The notes under the pieces: generated by a model
Seen by the model: the letters and a program-made list of their open reading frames with translations, nothing else
Told to the model about the DNA's origin: nothing
The model's database searches: none
Part shown: in pieces, positions 17,617 to 25,256 of the stretch
How the letters are laid out: each line of letters begins with the position of its first letter
Position numbering within the stretch: the stretch's first letter is position 1
Translations under genes and position numbers: made by a program
Origin: Cryobacterium sp. HLT2-28
GTDB taxonomy: Bacteria; Actinomycetota; Actinomycetes; Actinomycetales; Microbacteriaceae
Assembly (NCBI RefSeq): GCF_004402495.1
Contig: NZ_SOFH01000002.1
Coordinates: forward strand, 291-64,290
Length of the DNA stretch: 64,000 bases
Reading direction: 5' to 3'

Positions 17617-18210
17617 TCAGTCGTTGACGAGGAGCAGCTCGGTGAGCGGCTTGCGGGTTCGCGGGGCGGTCTCGCGCTCGAGCAGCTCGGGGGAGAGCAG
17701 GGAGACGTCGCCGAGTACGCCGAGGGCGGTGATCGAAACGATGGCCTGGTCCTCGGCGAGGCCGAAGGCCAGGGCAAGAGCGGCGCCGTCGAAGCCGCCG
17801 AGCTGGTGGGTGTGCAGTCCCTCGTGCTGGGCCTGGATCGTCAGGTGCGCGACGGCCTGGCCGAGGTCATAGCGGGCCCAGGGGTTTTCGCGGCTTTCGT
17901 CGATCGCCAGGGTGGCGACGTTCACGATCAGCACGGAGGCGGCATTCGCCCACGCCTTGTTGAATCCCCTCAGCGTCTCGTGCACCTTCACGAAGCTGTC
18001 GGTGCCGCGGCGGGCGACGATGAACCGGGACGGCTGGATGTTGCTGGCCGAGGGCGCCCAGCGGGCGGCCTCGAGCACGGTGGTCAGGGTGGCCTCGTCG
18101 ACGAGGGCCGTCGGGTCGAAGCCGCGCGGGCTCCAGCGCCCGGCGAGCACGGGGAGAAGGGGCGACGTCGTGTCGGCGGCGCGGCTGAGGGTGTCGGTGA
18201 TGAGGGTCAT
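17617..18210 (-). CDS. Nitroreductase family FMN oxidoreductase
   Basis: About 197 residues, typical of the FMN-dependent nitroreductase family that reduces nitro groups, quinones or flavins with NAD(P)H. Motifs: GRWSPRGFD at the N-terminus (the usual RRSxRxF region), EAARWAPSASNIQPSRFIV with the phosphate-binding Ser/Asn/Gln, and YDLGQAVAHLTIQAQHEGLHTHQLGGFD. The ATG at 18210 begins the conserved fold; the open frame upstream is unrelated. No strong Shine-Dalgarno (AAGACGGG 4 bases before). It is downstream of the acyl-CoA synthetase gene but separated by the perfect hairpin at 18334-18400, so possibly a separate unit. Its 3' end is duplicated at 14849. Confidence 0.88.
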   Translation of the reverse strand: MTLITDTLSRAADTTSPLLPVLAGRWSPRGFDPTALVDEATLTTVLEAARWAPSASNIQPSRFIVARRGTDSFVKVHETLRGFNKAWANAASVLIVNVATLAIDESRENPWARYDLGQAVAHLTIQAQHEGLHTHQLGGFDGAALALAFGLAEDQAIVSITALGVLGDVSLLSPELLERETAPRTRKPLTELLLVND

Positions 18211-18333
18211 GGGCCCGTCTTTCGCTGTGTTCGCTGGGGGTGGAGGGGCAACGCTGACCCATCTGCTCCAACGTTCGGCGCTCCCTGCTATTCCACGAGT
18301 CCTGCTCTTCAGGCACGCCGGATGGCCACGACG

Positions 18334-18400
18334 TCTCGCGAGAGCGGGTGAATCGTCGGCAAGGGGCAGCGAAACCGACGATTCACCCGCTCTCGCGAGA
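18334..18400. repeat. Perfect 26-bp hairpin between two genes
   Basis: Two 26-base arms (18334-18359 and 18375-18400) are perfectly complementary, with a 15-base loop. Each arm begins with the self-complementary TCTCGCGAGA, so smaller alternative folds exist. It starts 22 bases beyond the stop of the acyl-CoA synthetase gene (minus strand). Shares the CTCGCGAGAGCG core with the hairpins near 13.6 and 14.8 kb. Terminator-like location without a T-run. Confidence 0.85.
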
Positions 18401-18422
18401 GGGGGACAGGGGGATCTGGCGG

Positions 18423-20114
18423 CTACTCCCCGGTGAGGGAGGCGCGCACCTCGCGGCGGAGTACCTTGCCGACGAGGGACCGGGGGAGCTCGTCGACCTG
18501 CACGATGTTGCGGGGGACCTTGTAGGCGGAGAGCCGGGTGCGGCAGTAGGCGCGCAGCTCCTCGACGTCGAGGGTCGCCCCCTCGCTGAGCACGATCGCG
18601 GCCACGACGTCTTCGCCGCCGTTCTTGCTCGGCAGGCCGACCGCCGCGGCGTCCGCGACATCCGGATGCGAGAGCAGCGCCGCCTCGACCTCCGACGGGG
18701 ACACGTTGAAACCGCCGGTGATGATCAGTTCCTTGATCCGGTCGACGACGGTGATGAAGCCGTCGGCGGAGACCCGCACGATATCGCCGGTGCGCAGCCA
18801 GCCGCCCGGAAGCAGCACCTTCGCACTCTCGCTCGGCTGGTCCCAGTAGCCGGAGAAGACTTGCGGGCCGCGGATGAGCAGCTCGCCCTCCTCTTCGATG
18901 CCCCGGTCGACGGTCGGGTCGGCCGGGTCGACCACCCGGATCTCCGTGCTCGGGAACGGGACCCCGACGGTGCCCGGCCGCCGGGTCGGCCCCATCGGGT
19001 TGCCGACGGCGATCGGCGAGGCCTCGGTCATGCCGTAGCCCTCGACCAGCAGTCCGCCGGTCGCGGCCTCCCAGCGTTCGACGATCGACACCGGCAGGCT
19101 CATCGCGCCCGAAATGGCGAAGCGGATGCTGCGCAGGCTCACCTGGCGTTTCGCGGCGGCCGTGACCAGCCGGTCGTAGATCGGCGGGACCGCGGGCATG
19201 AACGTCGGCGGGGTGCGCCGGGCCGCGTCGAGCAGCAGCCCCTCGTCGAACTTGGGGAACAGGACGAGCCGGGCCCCGGTGGCCATCGCGAAGGTGAGGC
19301 ACAGGGTGAGGCCGTAGGCGTGGAACATCGGAAGGACCGCGTAGAACACCTCCTCGCCCACGTGCAGGCCCGGCACCCACGCCTCGCCCTGGAGGGCGTT
19401 CGCGCGCAGGTTGAAGTGGCTGAGGATGGCGCCCTTGGGGCTGCCGGTCGTGCCGCTGGTGTACTGCAGCGCGGCGGTGTCGCCGATCTTCGGCCGGGGG
19501 TGGTTGTGGCGGAGTTTGCGCGACCCGAGGAGCGAGGACCAGTCGATCGCGCCCTTCGGCAGCGAGTCCACGGTGAGGGCGCTCCGGGCGGCGCGGGCCT
19601 TGCCGACGGGCAGCCGCAGCGCCACCCGTTTGGCGAAGGGCATGGCCTCCGTCAGGTCGACGGCGATCACGGAGCGCAGCCCCATGTCGGCCGGGAAGTC
19701 GCGCACGGTCGAATAGACCTTGTCCCAGACCACGGCCACGGTGGCGCCGTGGTCCTCGAACTGGTGCCGCAGCTCACGCTCGGTGTAGAGCGGGTTGTGC
19801 TCGACCACGATCGCGCCGAGCCGGAGCACAGCGTAGAACGCCACCACGTGCTGGGGGCAGTTCGGCAGCACGAGGGCCACTCGGTCGCCGGGCTTCACGC
19901 CGAGGCGCAGCAGCCCGTTGGCCACCCGGGAGATCTGCTCGCCGAGTTCGGCGTAGCTGGTCGTGGCGCCGAAGAAGTCGAGCGCGACGTCGCCGGAGAA
20001 CCGCCGCACCGACGTCTCGATCATGTCGACGAGGGTCTCGGTCGGCTCGGTGATGGTGGAGGGAACGCCGGGCGCGTACGCACCGAGCCAGGGCTTGTTC
20101 GCGAACGCGTTCAT
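18423..20114 (-). CDS. fadD: Long-chain acyl-CoA synthetase (AMP-dependent ligase)
   Basis: Activates a fatty or other carboxylic acid with ATP and CoA through an acyl-AMP. 563 residues, normal for FadD. Motifs: P-loop-like YTSGTTGSPKGAILSH, AMP-binding EGYGMTEASP, GWLRTGDIVR with ribose-binding Asp, DRIKELIITGGFNVSP linker/hinge and the catalytic Lys in SLVGKVLRREVR. The ATG overlaps the stop of the upstream PLP enzyme (ATGA, 4 bases), so translation is coupled; AAGGAA lies inside that gene. The coupling to a threonine-aldolase-like enzyme is uncommon and argues for a shared pathway; ordinary fatty-acid catabolism remains the default. Confidence 0.9.
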   Translation of the reverse strand: MNAFANKPWLGAYAPGVPSTITEPTETLVDMIETSVRRFSGDVALDFFGATTSYAELGEQISRVANGLLRLGVKPGDRVALVLPNCPQHVVAFYAVLRLGAIVVEHNPLYTERELRHQFEDHGATVAVVWDKVYSTVRDFPADMGLRSVIAVDLTEAMPFAKRVALRLPVGKARAARSALTVDSLPKGAIDWSSLLGSRKLRHNHPRPKIGDTAALQYTSGTTGSPKGAILSHFNLRANALQGEAWVPGLHVGEEVFYAVLPMFHAYGLTLCLTFAMATGARLVLFPKFDEGLLLDAARRTPPTFMPAVPPIYDRLVTAAAKRQVSLRSIRFAISGAMSLPVSIVERWEAATGGLLVEGYGMTEASPIAVGNPMGPTRRPGTVGVPFPSTEIRVVDPADPTVDRGIEEEGELLIRGPQVFSGYWDQPSESAKVLLPGGWLRTGDIVRVSADGFITVVDRIKELIITGGFNVSPSEVEAALLSHPDVADAAAVGLPSKNGGEDVVAAIVLSEGATLDVEELRAYCRTRLSAYKVPRNIVQVDELPRSLVGKVLRREVRASLTGE

Positions 20115-21199
20115 CGGGCTGCCAGTTCCTTCTTCAGGGCGTCGACGAACGCGTCGATGTCCTCCTCGGTGGTGTCGAAGCCGCACATCCAGCGCACCTC
20201 GTTCCGGGCCGCGTCCCAGTCGTAGAAGCGGAACGACTCGCGCAACCGGTCGGCGACCCCGGCGGGCACCACCGCGAACACGGCGTTGGACTGGGTGGCC
20301 TGGCTGAAGCTGACGCCCTGGATCGAGCCGTCCGCCACGCCCCGCTCGAGGGCGGCGCGCAGCCGGGCGGCCATCTCGTTGGCGTGGCCGGCGTTGCGCC
20401 GCCAGAGGTCGTTCTCGAGCAGCGCGATCAGCTGGGCGGAGATGAAGCGCATCTTCGACGCCAGCTGCATGTTCAGCTTGCGCAGGTAGATCAGGCCGTC
20501 GGATGCCTCGGGGTTGAGCACCACGACGCACTCGCCGTACATCATGCCGTTCTTGGTGCCGCCGAAACTGAGCACGTCGACGCCGGCGTCGCGGGTGAAC
20601 GCCCGGAACGGCAGCCCGAGCGAGGCAGCGGCGTTGGAGAGCCTCGCCCCGTCCATGTGCAGCTTCATGCCGTGCGCGTGCGCATGGTCGGCAATGGCCC
20701 GCACCTCGTCGACGGTGTACAGGGTGCCGAGCTCGGTGGTCTGGGTGATCGACACGACGAGCGGCTGGGCGCGGTGCTCGTCGCCCCAGCCCCAGGCCTG
20801 CTGGTCGATCAGCGCCGGGGTGAGCTTGCCGTCGGGGGTGTCCACGGTGAGCAGCTTGATGCCGGCCACCTTCTCCGGCGCCCCGGCCTCGTCGGAGTTG
20901 ATGTGCGCGGTCGACGCGCAGACCACCGCCCCCCAGCGCGGCAGCATCGACTGCAGCCCGATCACGTTGGCGCCGGTGCCGTTGAACACGGGGAAGGCTT
21001 CGACGCCCGGGCCGAAGTGCTCCGCGAAGACCTCCTGCAGCCGGGCCGTGTAGACGTCTTCGCCGTAGGCGATCTGGTGGGCGCCGTTCGCCCGGGTGAT
21101 GGCGCCCAGGATCTCGGGATGCACGCCCGAGTAGTTGTCCGAGGCGAAACCGCGCGAGCTGAGGTCATGGAGTTGAGTCACTCCTCCATCTTCGCGCAT
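20111..21199 (-). CDS. Low-specificity L-threonine aldolase-like PLP enzyme
   Basis: A 362-residue PLP enzyme of the beta-eliminating lyase/aldolase family (fold type I). Visible: substrate/PLP contacts FASDNYSGVHPEI and NGTGANVIGLQ, the Asp that binds the pyridine nitrogen in LHMDGARLSNAAASLG, and the Schiff-base Lys in LSFGGTKNGMMYG. Family members cleave L-threonine or L-allo-threonine to glycine and acetaldehyde, or related 3-hydroxy amino acids. ATG at 21199 has AAGGAG 4 bases upstream. Stop overlaps the acyl-CoA synthetase start. Preceded by an SDR gene but separated from it by a perfect 26-bp hairpin. Exact amino acid substrate not determinable. Confidence 0.88.
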   Translation of the reverse strand: MREDGGVTQLHDLSSRGFASDNYSGVHPEILGAITRANGAHQIAYGEDVYTARLQEVFAEHFGPGVEAFPVFNGTGANVIGLQSMLPRWGAVVCASTAHINSDEAGAPEKVAGIKLLTVDTPDGKLTPALIDQQAWGWGDEHRAQPLVVSITQTTELGTLYTVDEVRAIADHAHAHGMKLHMDGARLSNAAASLGLPFRAFTRDAGVDVLSFGGTKNGMMYGECVVVLNPEASDGLIYLRKLNMQLASKMRFISAQLIALLENDLWRRNAGHANEMAARLRAALERGVADGSIQGVSFSQATQSNAVFAVVPAGVADRLRESFRFYDWDAARNEVRWMCGFDTTEEDIDAFVDALKKELAAR

Positions 21200-21222
21200 C
21201 AAGCTCCTTCGAGGCCGCAGCC

Positions 21223-21288
21223 GACTGTTGCCCGGGCGGACAACTGTTCCCGGGGTGACGGCAACAGTTGTCCGCCCGGGCAACAGTC
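21223..21288. repeat. Perfect 26-bp hairpin after the SDR gene
   Basis: Arms 21223-21248 and 21263-21288 are perfectly complementary over 26 bases; loop 14 bases (rich in G and C). It begins only 6 bases beyond the stop of the SDR gene (minus strand) and ends 24 bases before the aldolase start. Arm length is identical to the hairpin at 18334-18400 though the sequence is unrelated. Confidence 0.85.
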
Positions 21289-21294
21289 AGTGAT

Positions 21295-22125
21295 TCACGG
21301 TGTCGGCGGGGCCAGGAACACCCGGGTGTTGTTGACGGATGCGGCATCCGTGTCCCAGAGGCCGACGACGCGGCCGGCGAGCTCGGTTTCGAGCCCGTCG
21401 AGTGCCTTGACGACGAAGACGACGGCCGCGGCCGGCGCCCCGGCCTTGCGGAAGCCCTGCCCGACGGCGCGGGTCCAGGTCTCGGCGGCGGCCTTCGTGG
21501 CGGCGTAGTTCGCCCCGCCGGCGAGCGGGTTGTCGACCGACACTGAGGAGACGATCGCCAGGCGACCGGCGGGCGAGGCCAGCAGGTCGTCGTTGAAGGC
21601 GCGGGTCGTGTTGCGGAGGGTGGTCACGACATTACGGTGCAGGAAGTCCCAGTCCTCGTCGGACTGCCCGGCGAGGCCGCCGCCGCCGCGCCAACCGCCG
21701 ACAAGGTGGATGAGGCCGTCGATCGGACCGTGCTCGGCATGTACCACCGCGGCGAGGCTGGTCACGGCCGCGAAGTCGGCCAGGTCGCACTGGTAGGTCA
21801 CGGCGGCCGGGACGGCGGCCCGGAGTGTGCGCAGCCGTTCGACGTGGGAACCGACCGCGATCACTCCCGCGCCGGCCCTGGCGAGGGCGGAGACCACGGC
21901 GAGGCCGGCGGCGCTGGTCGCCCCGGCGACGAGCACGATGCGACCGGCCACGGTTGGCCCGGCCACGGTGCTGCCGTCGGCGTCCTCTTCGGCGGCGTAG
22001 GCCGCGGCGCGGTCGATCCCGGATGCCTGGCCCGCGCGGTCGATCCCGGATGCCTGGCCCGAGCGGTCGACCGTGGGGCCGGCGTCAGACGCCGACCCCA
22101 CGGTGTCGTCCGGTCGTTCAGTCAC
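21295..22125 (-). CDS. SDR-family oxidoreductase with repeat-expanded N-terminus
   Basis: 276 residues. The Rossmann domain starts near residue 60 (GRIVLVAGATSAAGLAVVSAL; a variant of TGxxxGxG), with CDLADFAAVT for cofactor specificity, LIHLVGGWRGGGG, catalytic Ser in AIVSSVSVDNP and YxxxK in NYAATKAAAE. Cytoplasmic NAD(P)-dependent reductase of unknown substrate. Residues 1-58 are an extra, low-complexity leader containing a tandem peptide repeat (GQASGIDRA twice) that comes from a 27-bp DNA duplication. The GTG start overlaps the stop of the DUF6421 gene by 8 bases, implying translational coupling. The real start could also lie inside this leader. Confidence 0.82.
   Translation of the reverse strand: MTERPDDTVGSASDAGPTVDRSGQASGIDRAGQASGIDRAAAYAAEEDADGSTVAGPTVAGRIVLVAGATSAAGLAVVSALARAGAGVIAVGSHVERLRTLRAAVPAAVTYQCDLADFAAVTSLAAVVHAEHGPIDGLIHLVGGWRGGGGLAGQSDEDWDFLHRNVVTTLRNTTRAFNDDLLASPAGRLAIVSSVSVDNPLAGGANYAATKAAAETWTRAVGQGFRKAGAPAAAVVFVVKALDGLETELAGRVVGLWDTDAASVNNTRVFLAPPTP
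22007..22072. repeat. 27-bp tandem duplication inside the SDR gene
   Basis: Two perfect 27-base copies (22007-22033 and 22034-22060), followed by a 12-base imperfect third start. In frame, so it repeats nine residues in the N-terminal leader of the SDR protein. One of several short tandem duplications in this window. Confidence 0.9.
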
Positions 22126-23497
22126 GCCCGGTGAGCCCGGCCGTCGACTCGATCACGGTCTTCATCTTCTTGTCGAGCGCCTCGAAGAACATCGACAGCG
22201 GGAACTCGTCGTCGAGGACGAGGTCGGTGTACCCCTTCGGCGCGCCGGCGAGCACCTCCAACGGCAGGCCGCGAGCCCAGGTCGACGCCGGGTTCGGCGT
22301 CAGTGTCTTCGCGATCATCTCGTAGGCGGCCAGCCAGTGCGCCTTCTTCGGCCGGTCGATCGACGCCCAGTACAGGTCGTCGATCTGCGCGCCGAGGGCG
22401 ATGACGACCTCGGGCACTGCCTCCCAGTCGAAGGTGAGCGCCGTGTCGGTCCAGTGCAGCACGTGGTGCTGGTGCATCCACGCGAAGAGCAACTGGCCGC
22501 CGAGCCCGTCGTAGTTGCGCACCCGGCTGCCGCTGATCGCGAACCGGAAGATCCGGTCGAAGATCACGGCGTACTGCACCAGTTTCGCGTGCTTGCGCGC
22601 CTCGGGGCTGGCCGCCTCGTCGCGTTCGATCGTGACCGATTCGCGGAAAGCGGTCAGGTCGCAGCGCAGTTCCTCGAGGGAGTAGAGGAAGAACGGCATC
22701 CGCTGCTTGATCATGAACGGGTCGAACGGCAGGTCGCCGCGCATGTGCGTGCGGTCGTGGATGAGGTCCCACATCACAAAGGTTTCCTCGGTGAGGTGCT
22801 GGTCGTCCAGGAGCGCGGCGGCGTCGGCGGGCAGGTCGAGACGGGTGATCCCGGCGGCCGCGCGCACCACCCGGCGGAACCTCGCGGCCTCCCGGTCGGC
22901 GAAGATCGCCCCCCAGGTGAACGTGGGGATCTCGCGCATCGCGACGGTCTCGGGGAACAGGACGGCCGAGTTGGTGTCGTAGCCGGGCGTGAAGTCGAGG
23001 AACCGGATCGGCACGAACAGCCCGTTCGTGTACTCCTTCTCCAGTTCGTCGATGAACGCCGGCCAGATGACCTCGATCAGCACGGCCTCGACCAGGCGGT
23101 TGGTGCTGCCGTTCTGGGTGTACATCGGGAACACGACCAGGTGGCGGATGCCGTCGGCCCGGTGCAGCTGCGGCTGGAAGGCCATCAGCGAGTCGTAGAA
23201 GTCGGGCTCGCCGAAGCCCTCCGCGACCCAGCGGGCGAAGTCCCTCGTGAGTGCCGTCAGGTAGGCGGCGTCGTGCGGGAAGCGCGGGGCGAGCTCGTCG
23301 ACGGCTTCGGTGATCGTCGCCACGTGGGCGGCGGCATCCGGGTGCGCGGTGGCCTCGGGGACCGAACCGTTCTTGACCTGCAGAGCCTGCAGCGCGGTGG
23401 CGGCGGCCTTGAGGCGGAGCCAGGCGGGGGAGGCGGCGACATCCTCGAGAACCTCGGGCTCACCGACCAGTGCTTCTTGCGCAACATAATTCGACAT
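22118..23497 (-). CDS. DUF6421 family protein
   Basis: A 459-residue cytoplasmic protein that I recognise as the actinobacterial DUF6421 family; function unknown. No signal peptide or membrane helix. Notable conserved-looking stretches: TRDFARWVAEGFGEPDFYDS, LVVFPMYTQNGSTNRLVEA, and a polar run EETFVMWDLIHDRTHMRGD whose His, Asp and Glu could bind a metal or act in catalysis (my inference). ATG start with GGGAGG 5 bases upstream. First gene of a leftward series: its end overlaps the SDR start by 8 bases, and an aldolase-like PLP enzyme and acyl-CoA synthetase follow. I infer participation in the same, undescribed metabolic route. Confidence 0.8.
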   Translation of the reverse strand: MSNYVAQEALVGEPEVLEDVAASPAWLRLKAAATALQALQVKNGSVPEATAHPDAAAHVATITEAVDELAPRFPHDAAYLTALTRDFARWVAEGFGEPDFYDSLMAFQPQLHRADGIRHLVVFPMYTQNGSTNRLVEAVLIEVIWPAFIDELEKEYTNGLFVPIRFLDFTPGYDTNSAVLFPETVAMREIPTFTWGAIFADREAARFRRVVRAAAGITRLDLPADAAALLDDQHLTEETFVMWDLIHDRTHMRGDLPFDPFMIKQRMPFFLYSLEELRCDLTAFRESVTIERDEAASPEARKHAKLVQYAVIFDRIFRFAISGSRVRNYDGLGGQLLFAWMHQHHVLHWTDTALTFDWEAVPEVVIALGAQIDDLYWASIDRPKKAHWLAAYEMIAKTLTPNPASTWARGLPLEVLAGAPKGYTDLVLDDEFPLSMFFEALDKKMKTVIESTAGLTGRD

Positions 23498-23636
23498 GGG
23501 AACCTCCCGTCCTCCTGGATGCCGCGGTTGCGGCAGTGGCGGCGCCGGCTTCAGCGCCACGGTCCAGCGTATCGGGACGACCCCGGCGTTTTCTTGCGAC
23601 TTCCCGCAACGAATCGCCGGAAACGTGGTCTGACCT

Positions 23637-23710
23637 CGCCGAATTCGAGCGTTTCGGTCGAGGTCGTCACTTCCGGCGGCCGGGCTCGACCGGAAAGGTC
23701 GATGTCGGCG
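23637..23710. repeat. 26-nt-arm inverted repeat in a divergent promoter region
   Basis: Arms 23637-23662 and 23685-23710 match at 21 of 26 positions around a 22-base loop; core words CGCCGA and CGGTCGAG. The same arm length, loop length and core occur at 34366-34439. Unlike the other long hairpins it lies between divergent genes (DUF6421 and the AlkD-like gene), so termination is unlikely here. The gap 23498-23755 otherwise holds an AT-richer segment near 23590. Confidence 0.75.
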
Positions 23711-23755
23711 GGGGCGCGGCGGGCGAGGGAGCGGCTTCCGAGCTACCCTGCGAGG

Positions 23756-24559
23756 GTGACGGATGCGACGGTGACGGATGCGATGGGCACGGCGGGCACC
23801 ACGGCATCCGTGGGCGCGGCGGCATCCGTGGTCGCGGCGCTGGCCGAGCTCGCGGACCCGGCGCGCGCCGAGGGTGCATCCCGGTACTTCCAGGGCGGCC
23901 CGGGCCAGTACGGCGAGGGGGACGTGTTCCTCGGGGTCAGTGTGCCGGCGACCCGGCAGGTGGTGAAGCGCTTCACCGGGCTTCCGTTGGCCGAGATCGA
24001 CCTGCTCCTGGCCAGCCCGGTGCACGAACACCGGCTCGCCGCACTGCTGATTCTGGTGGCCCGGTTCGAACGGGCCGGCACGACCCGTCACCGCGACGAC
24101 GACGCGCGCGCCGCCATCGCCGGGTTCTACCTCGACGCCGTGCGCCGCGGCCGGGTCAACAATTGGGACCTGGTCGACTCGTCGGCTCCCGCGGTGCTCG
24201 GCGGGTACCTCTTCGACCGGCCGCGCGGCGTGCTGTTCGAGCTGGCCGGCAACGAACTGCTCTGGCAGCGGCGCACGGCGATGATCGCCACGCTCGGCTT
24301 CATCGCCCGCGGCGACGCGTCGACGACGCTCGAACTCTCCGCGCTGCTCCTGGACGACACGGAGAGCCTGATCCACAAGGCGGTCGGCTGGATGCTGCGC
24401 GAGGTCGGCAAGCGCGTCGACCGGGCCCTGCTGCTCGCCTTCCTCGACGAGAACGCCGGGCGGATGCCGCGCACCGCGCTCAGCTACGCGACCGAGCACC
24501 TCGACGCCGGGCTGCGCGCCCACTACCGGGCACTGCCCCGGCCCACGGATCGGACGTGA
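23756..24559 (+). CDS. alkD: DNA alkylation repair protein, AlkD-like
   Basis: About 267 residues of HEAT-like helical repeats, the AlkC/AlkD DNA glycosylase family that excises alkylated purines without base flipping. Recognisable: VFLGVSVPATRQVVKRF near the N-terminus, EHRLAALLILV, the signature RGRVNNWDLVDSSAPAVLG, WQRRTAMIATLGFI, and LIHKAVGWMLREVGKR. The N-terminal 25 residues are Ala/Thr/Val-rich and repetitive (tandem GTGACGGATGCG in the DNA), so the start is uncertain: GTG 23756, GTG 23771 or ATG 23783 are all in frame and none has a convincing Shine-Dalgarno. Four bases before the DUF1622 gene, so cotranscribed. Confidence 0.88.
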   Translation: MTDATVTDAMGTAGTTASVGAAASVVAALAELADPARAEGASRYFQGGPGQYGEGDVFLGVSVPATRQVVKRFTGLPLAEIDLLLASPVHEHRLAALLILVARFERAGTTRHRDDDARAAIAGFYLDAVRRGRVNNWDLVDSSAPAVLGGYLFDRPRGVLFELAGNELLWQRRTAMIATLGFIARGDASTTLELSALLLDDTESLIHKAVGWMLREVGKRVDRALLLAFLDENAGRMPRTALSYATEHLDAGLRAHYRALPRPTDRT

Positions 24560-24562
24560 ACC

Positions 24563-24931
24563 ATGGCATTCGAAGAGGTCATCCGGACGGTCGTGCAGGT
24601 GGTCGAGGCGGCCGGCGCCGGGATCATGGTGCTGGGCGGGGCCTCCGCGTTCGTCGTGGCGGTGCCGCGGGCGCTCGCCGCCGCCACGCGGAAGAGCGCC
24701 TACACCGAGCTGCGCCGCAACCTCGGCCGGGCGATCCTGCTCGGGCTGGAGGTGCTGATCGTGGCCGACATCATCCGCACGATCCTGGTCGACCTGACCA
24801 CGGAGAGCGTGCTCGGCCTGGCCGGGATCGTCATCATCCGGATCCTGCTCAGCTTCTCGCTCGAGGTGGAGATGGACGGCGTCTGGCCGTGGGCGCGCTG
24901 GCGGATGCGCCGCGGCGACCCGCCGTCCTGA
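24563..24931 (+). CDS. DUF1622 domain membrane protein
   Basis: 122 residues with three hydrophobic helices (about 14-36, 53-72 and 77-96). The pattern RRNLGRAILLGLEVLIVADIIRTI is the DUF1622 signature; function unknown, inner membrane. ATG follows the alkylation-repair stop by 3 bases. A DNA-repair plus small membrane protein pairing is not obviously meaningful. Confidence 0.82.
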   Translation: MAFEEVIRTVVQVVEAAGAGIMVLGGASAFVVAVPRALAAATRKSAYTELRRNLGRAILLGLEVLIVADIIRTILVDLTTESVLGLAGIVIIRILLSFSLEVEMDGVWPWARWRMRRGDPPS

Positions 24932-25256
24932 CCGGCCTGGGCCAGGGTCGCGCCCGGGCAGGCAGCCCTGATCGCATCCGCCTGAAAAAAACCGGCGGGT
25001 ACCGGTGCGCAGTCTTCTCGTGAGAGCGCGACCATGTTTGGCTGGTCATCACCGCAATCGGGCGACCGCCGGCGGCGTGAACGGAGATTCGGCTGTCGCC
25101 CCAGACGAAGAACGAGTTTCGACTCTTCCCTAATAACCGTTATCGTTGCTAATGATACGTGAAGATTTACAGGACCTTCTCAGCCGGCCACCGCGGTTTG
25201 CACGAGTCGTGCCAGGGGGAATCCCACGTTCCACATCCACATCAAGGGAGAACCAA
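24932..25256. other. Gene-free leader region before the PTS permease
   Basis: 325 bases without a convincing gene. It holds a run of seven A bases near 24986, a weak hairpin GACCA-N8-TGGTC at about 25030, a degenerate CTCGTGAGAGCGCG (half of the local hairpin core), and then the promoter/operator described at 25118-25146. The 110-base leader after it shows no riboswitch or antiterminator (RAT) structure that I can recognise. Confidence 0.5.
25118..25146 (+). promoter_or_regulatory. Promoter and small operator of the PTS gene
   Basis: TTCGAC (25118-25123), 17 bases, TATCGT (25141-25146) resembles a sigma-70-type promoter. The inverted repeat ATAAC-C-GTTAT (25133-25143) overlaps the -10 box, and a second imperfect dyad ATCGTTGCTAATGAT follows at 25142-25156. 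This suggests a transcription factor site; no regulator gene is adjacent. Computed by eye only. Confidence 0.4.

Noticed and set aside
25146-25256. LicT/BglG-type antiterminator target in the PTS leader
   Set aside because: No RAT-like sequence and no terminator hairpin with T-run were found before the GTG.
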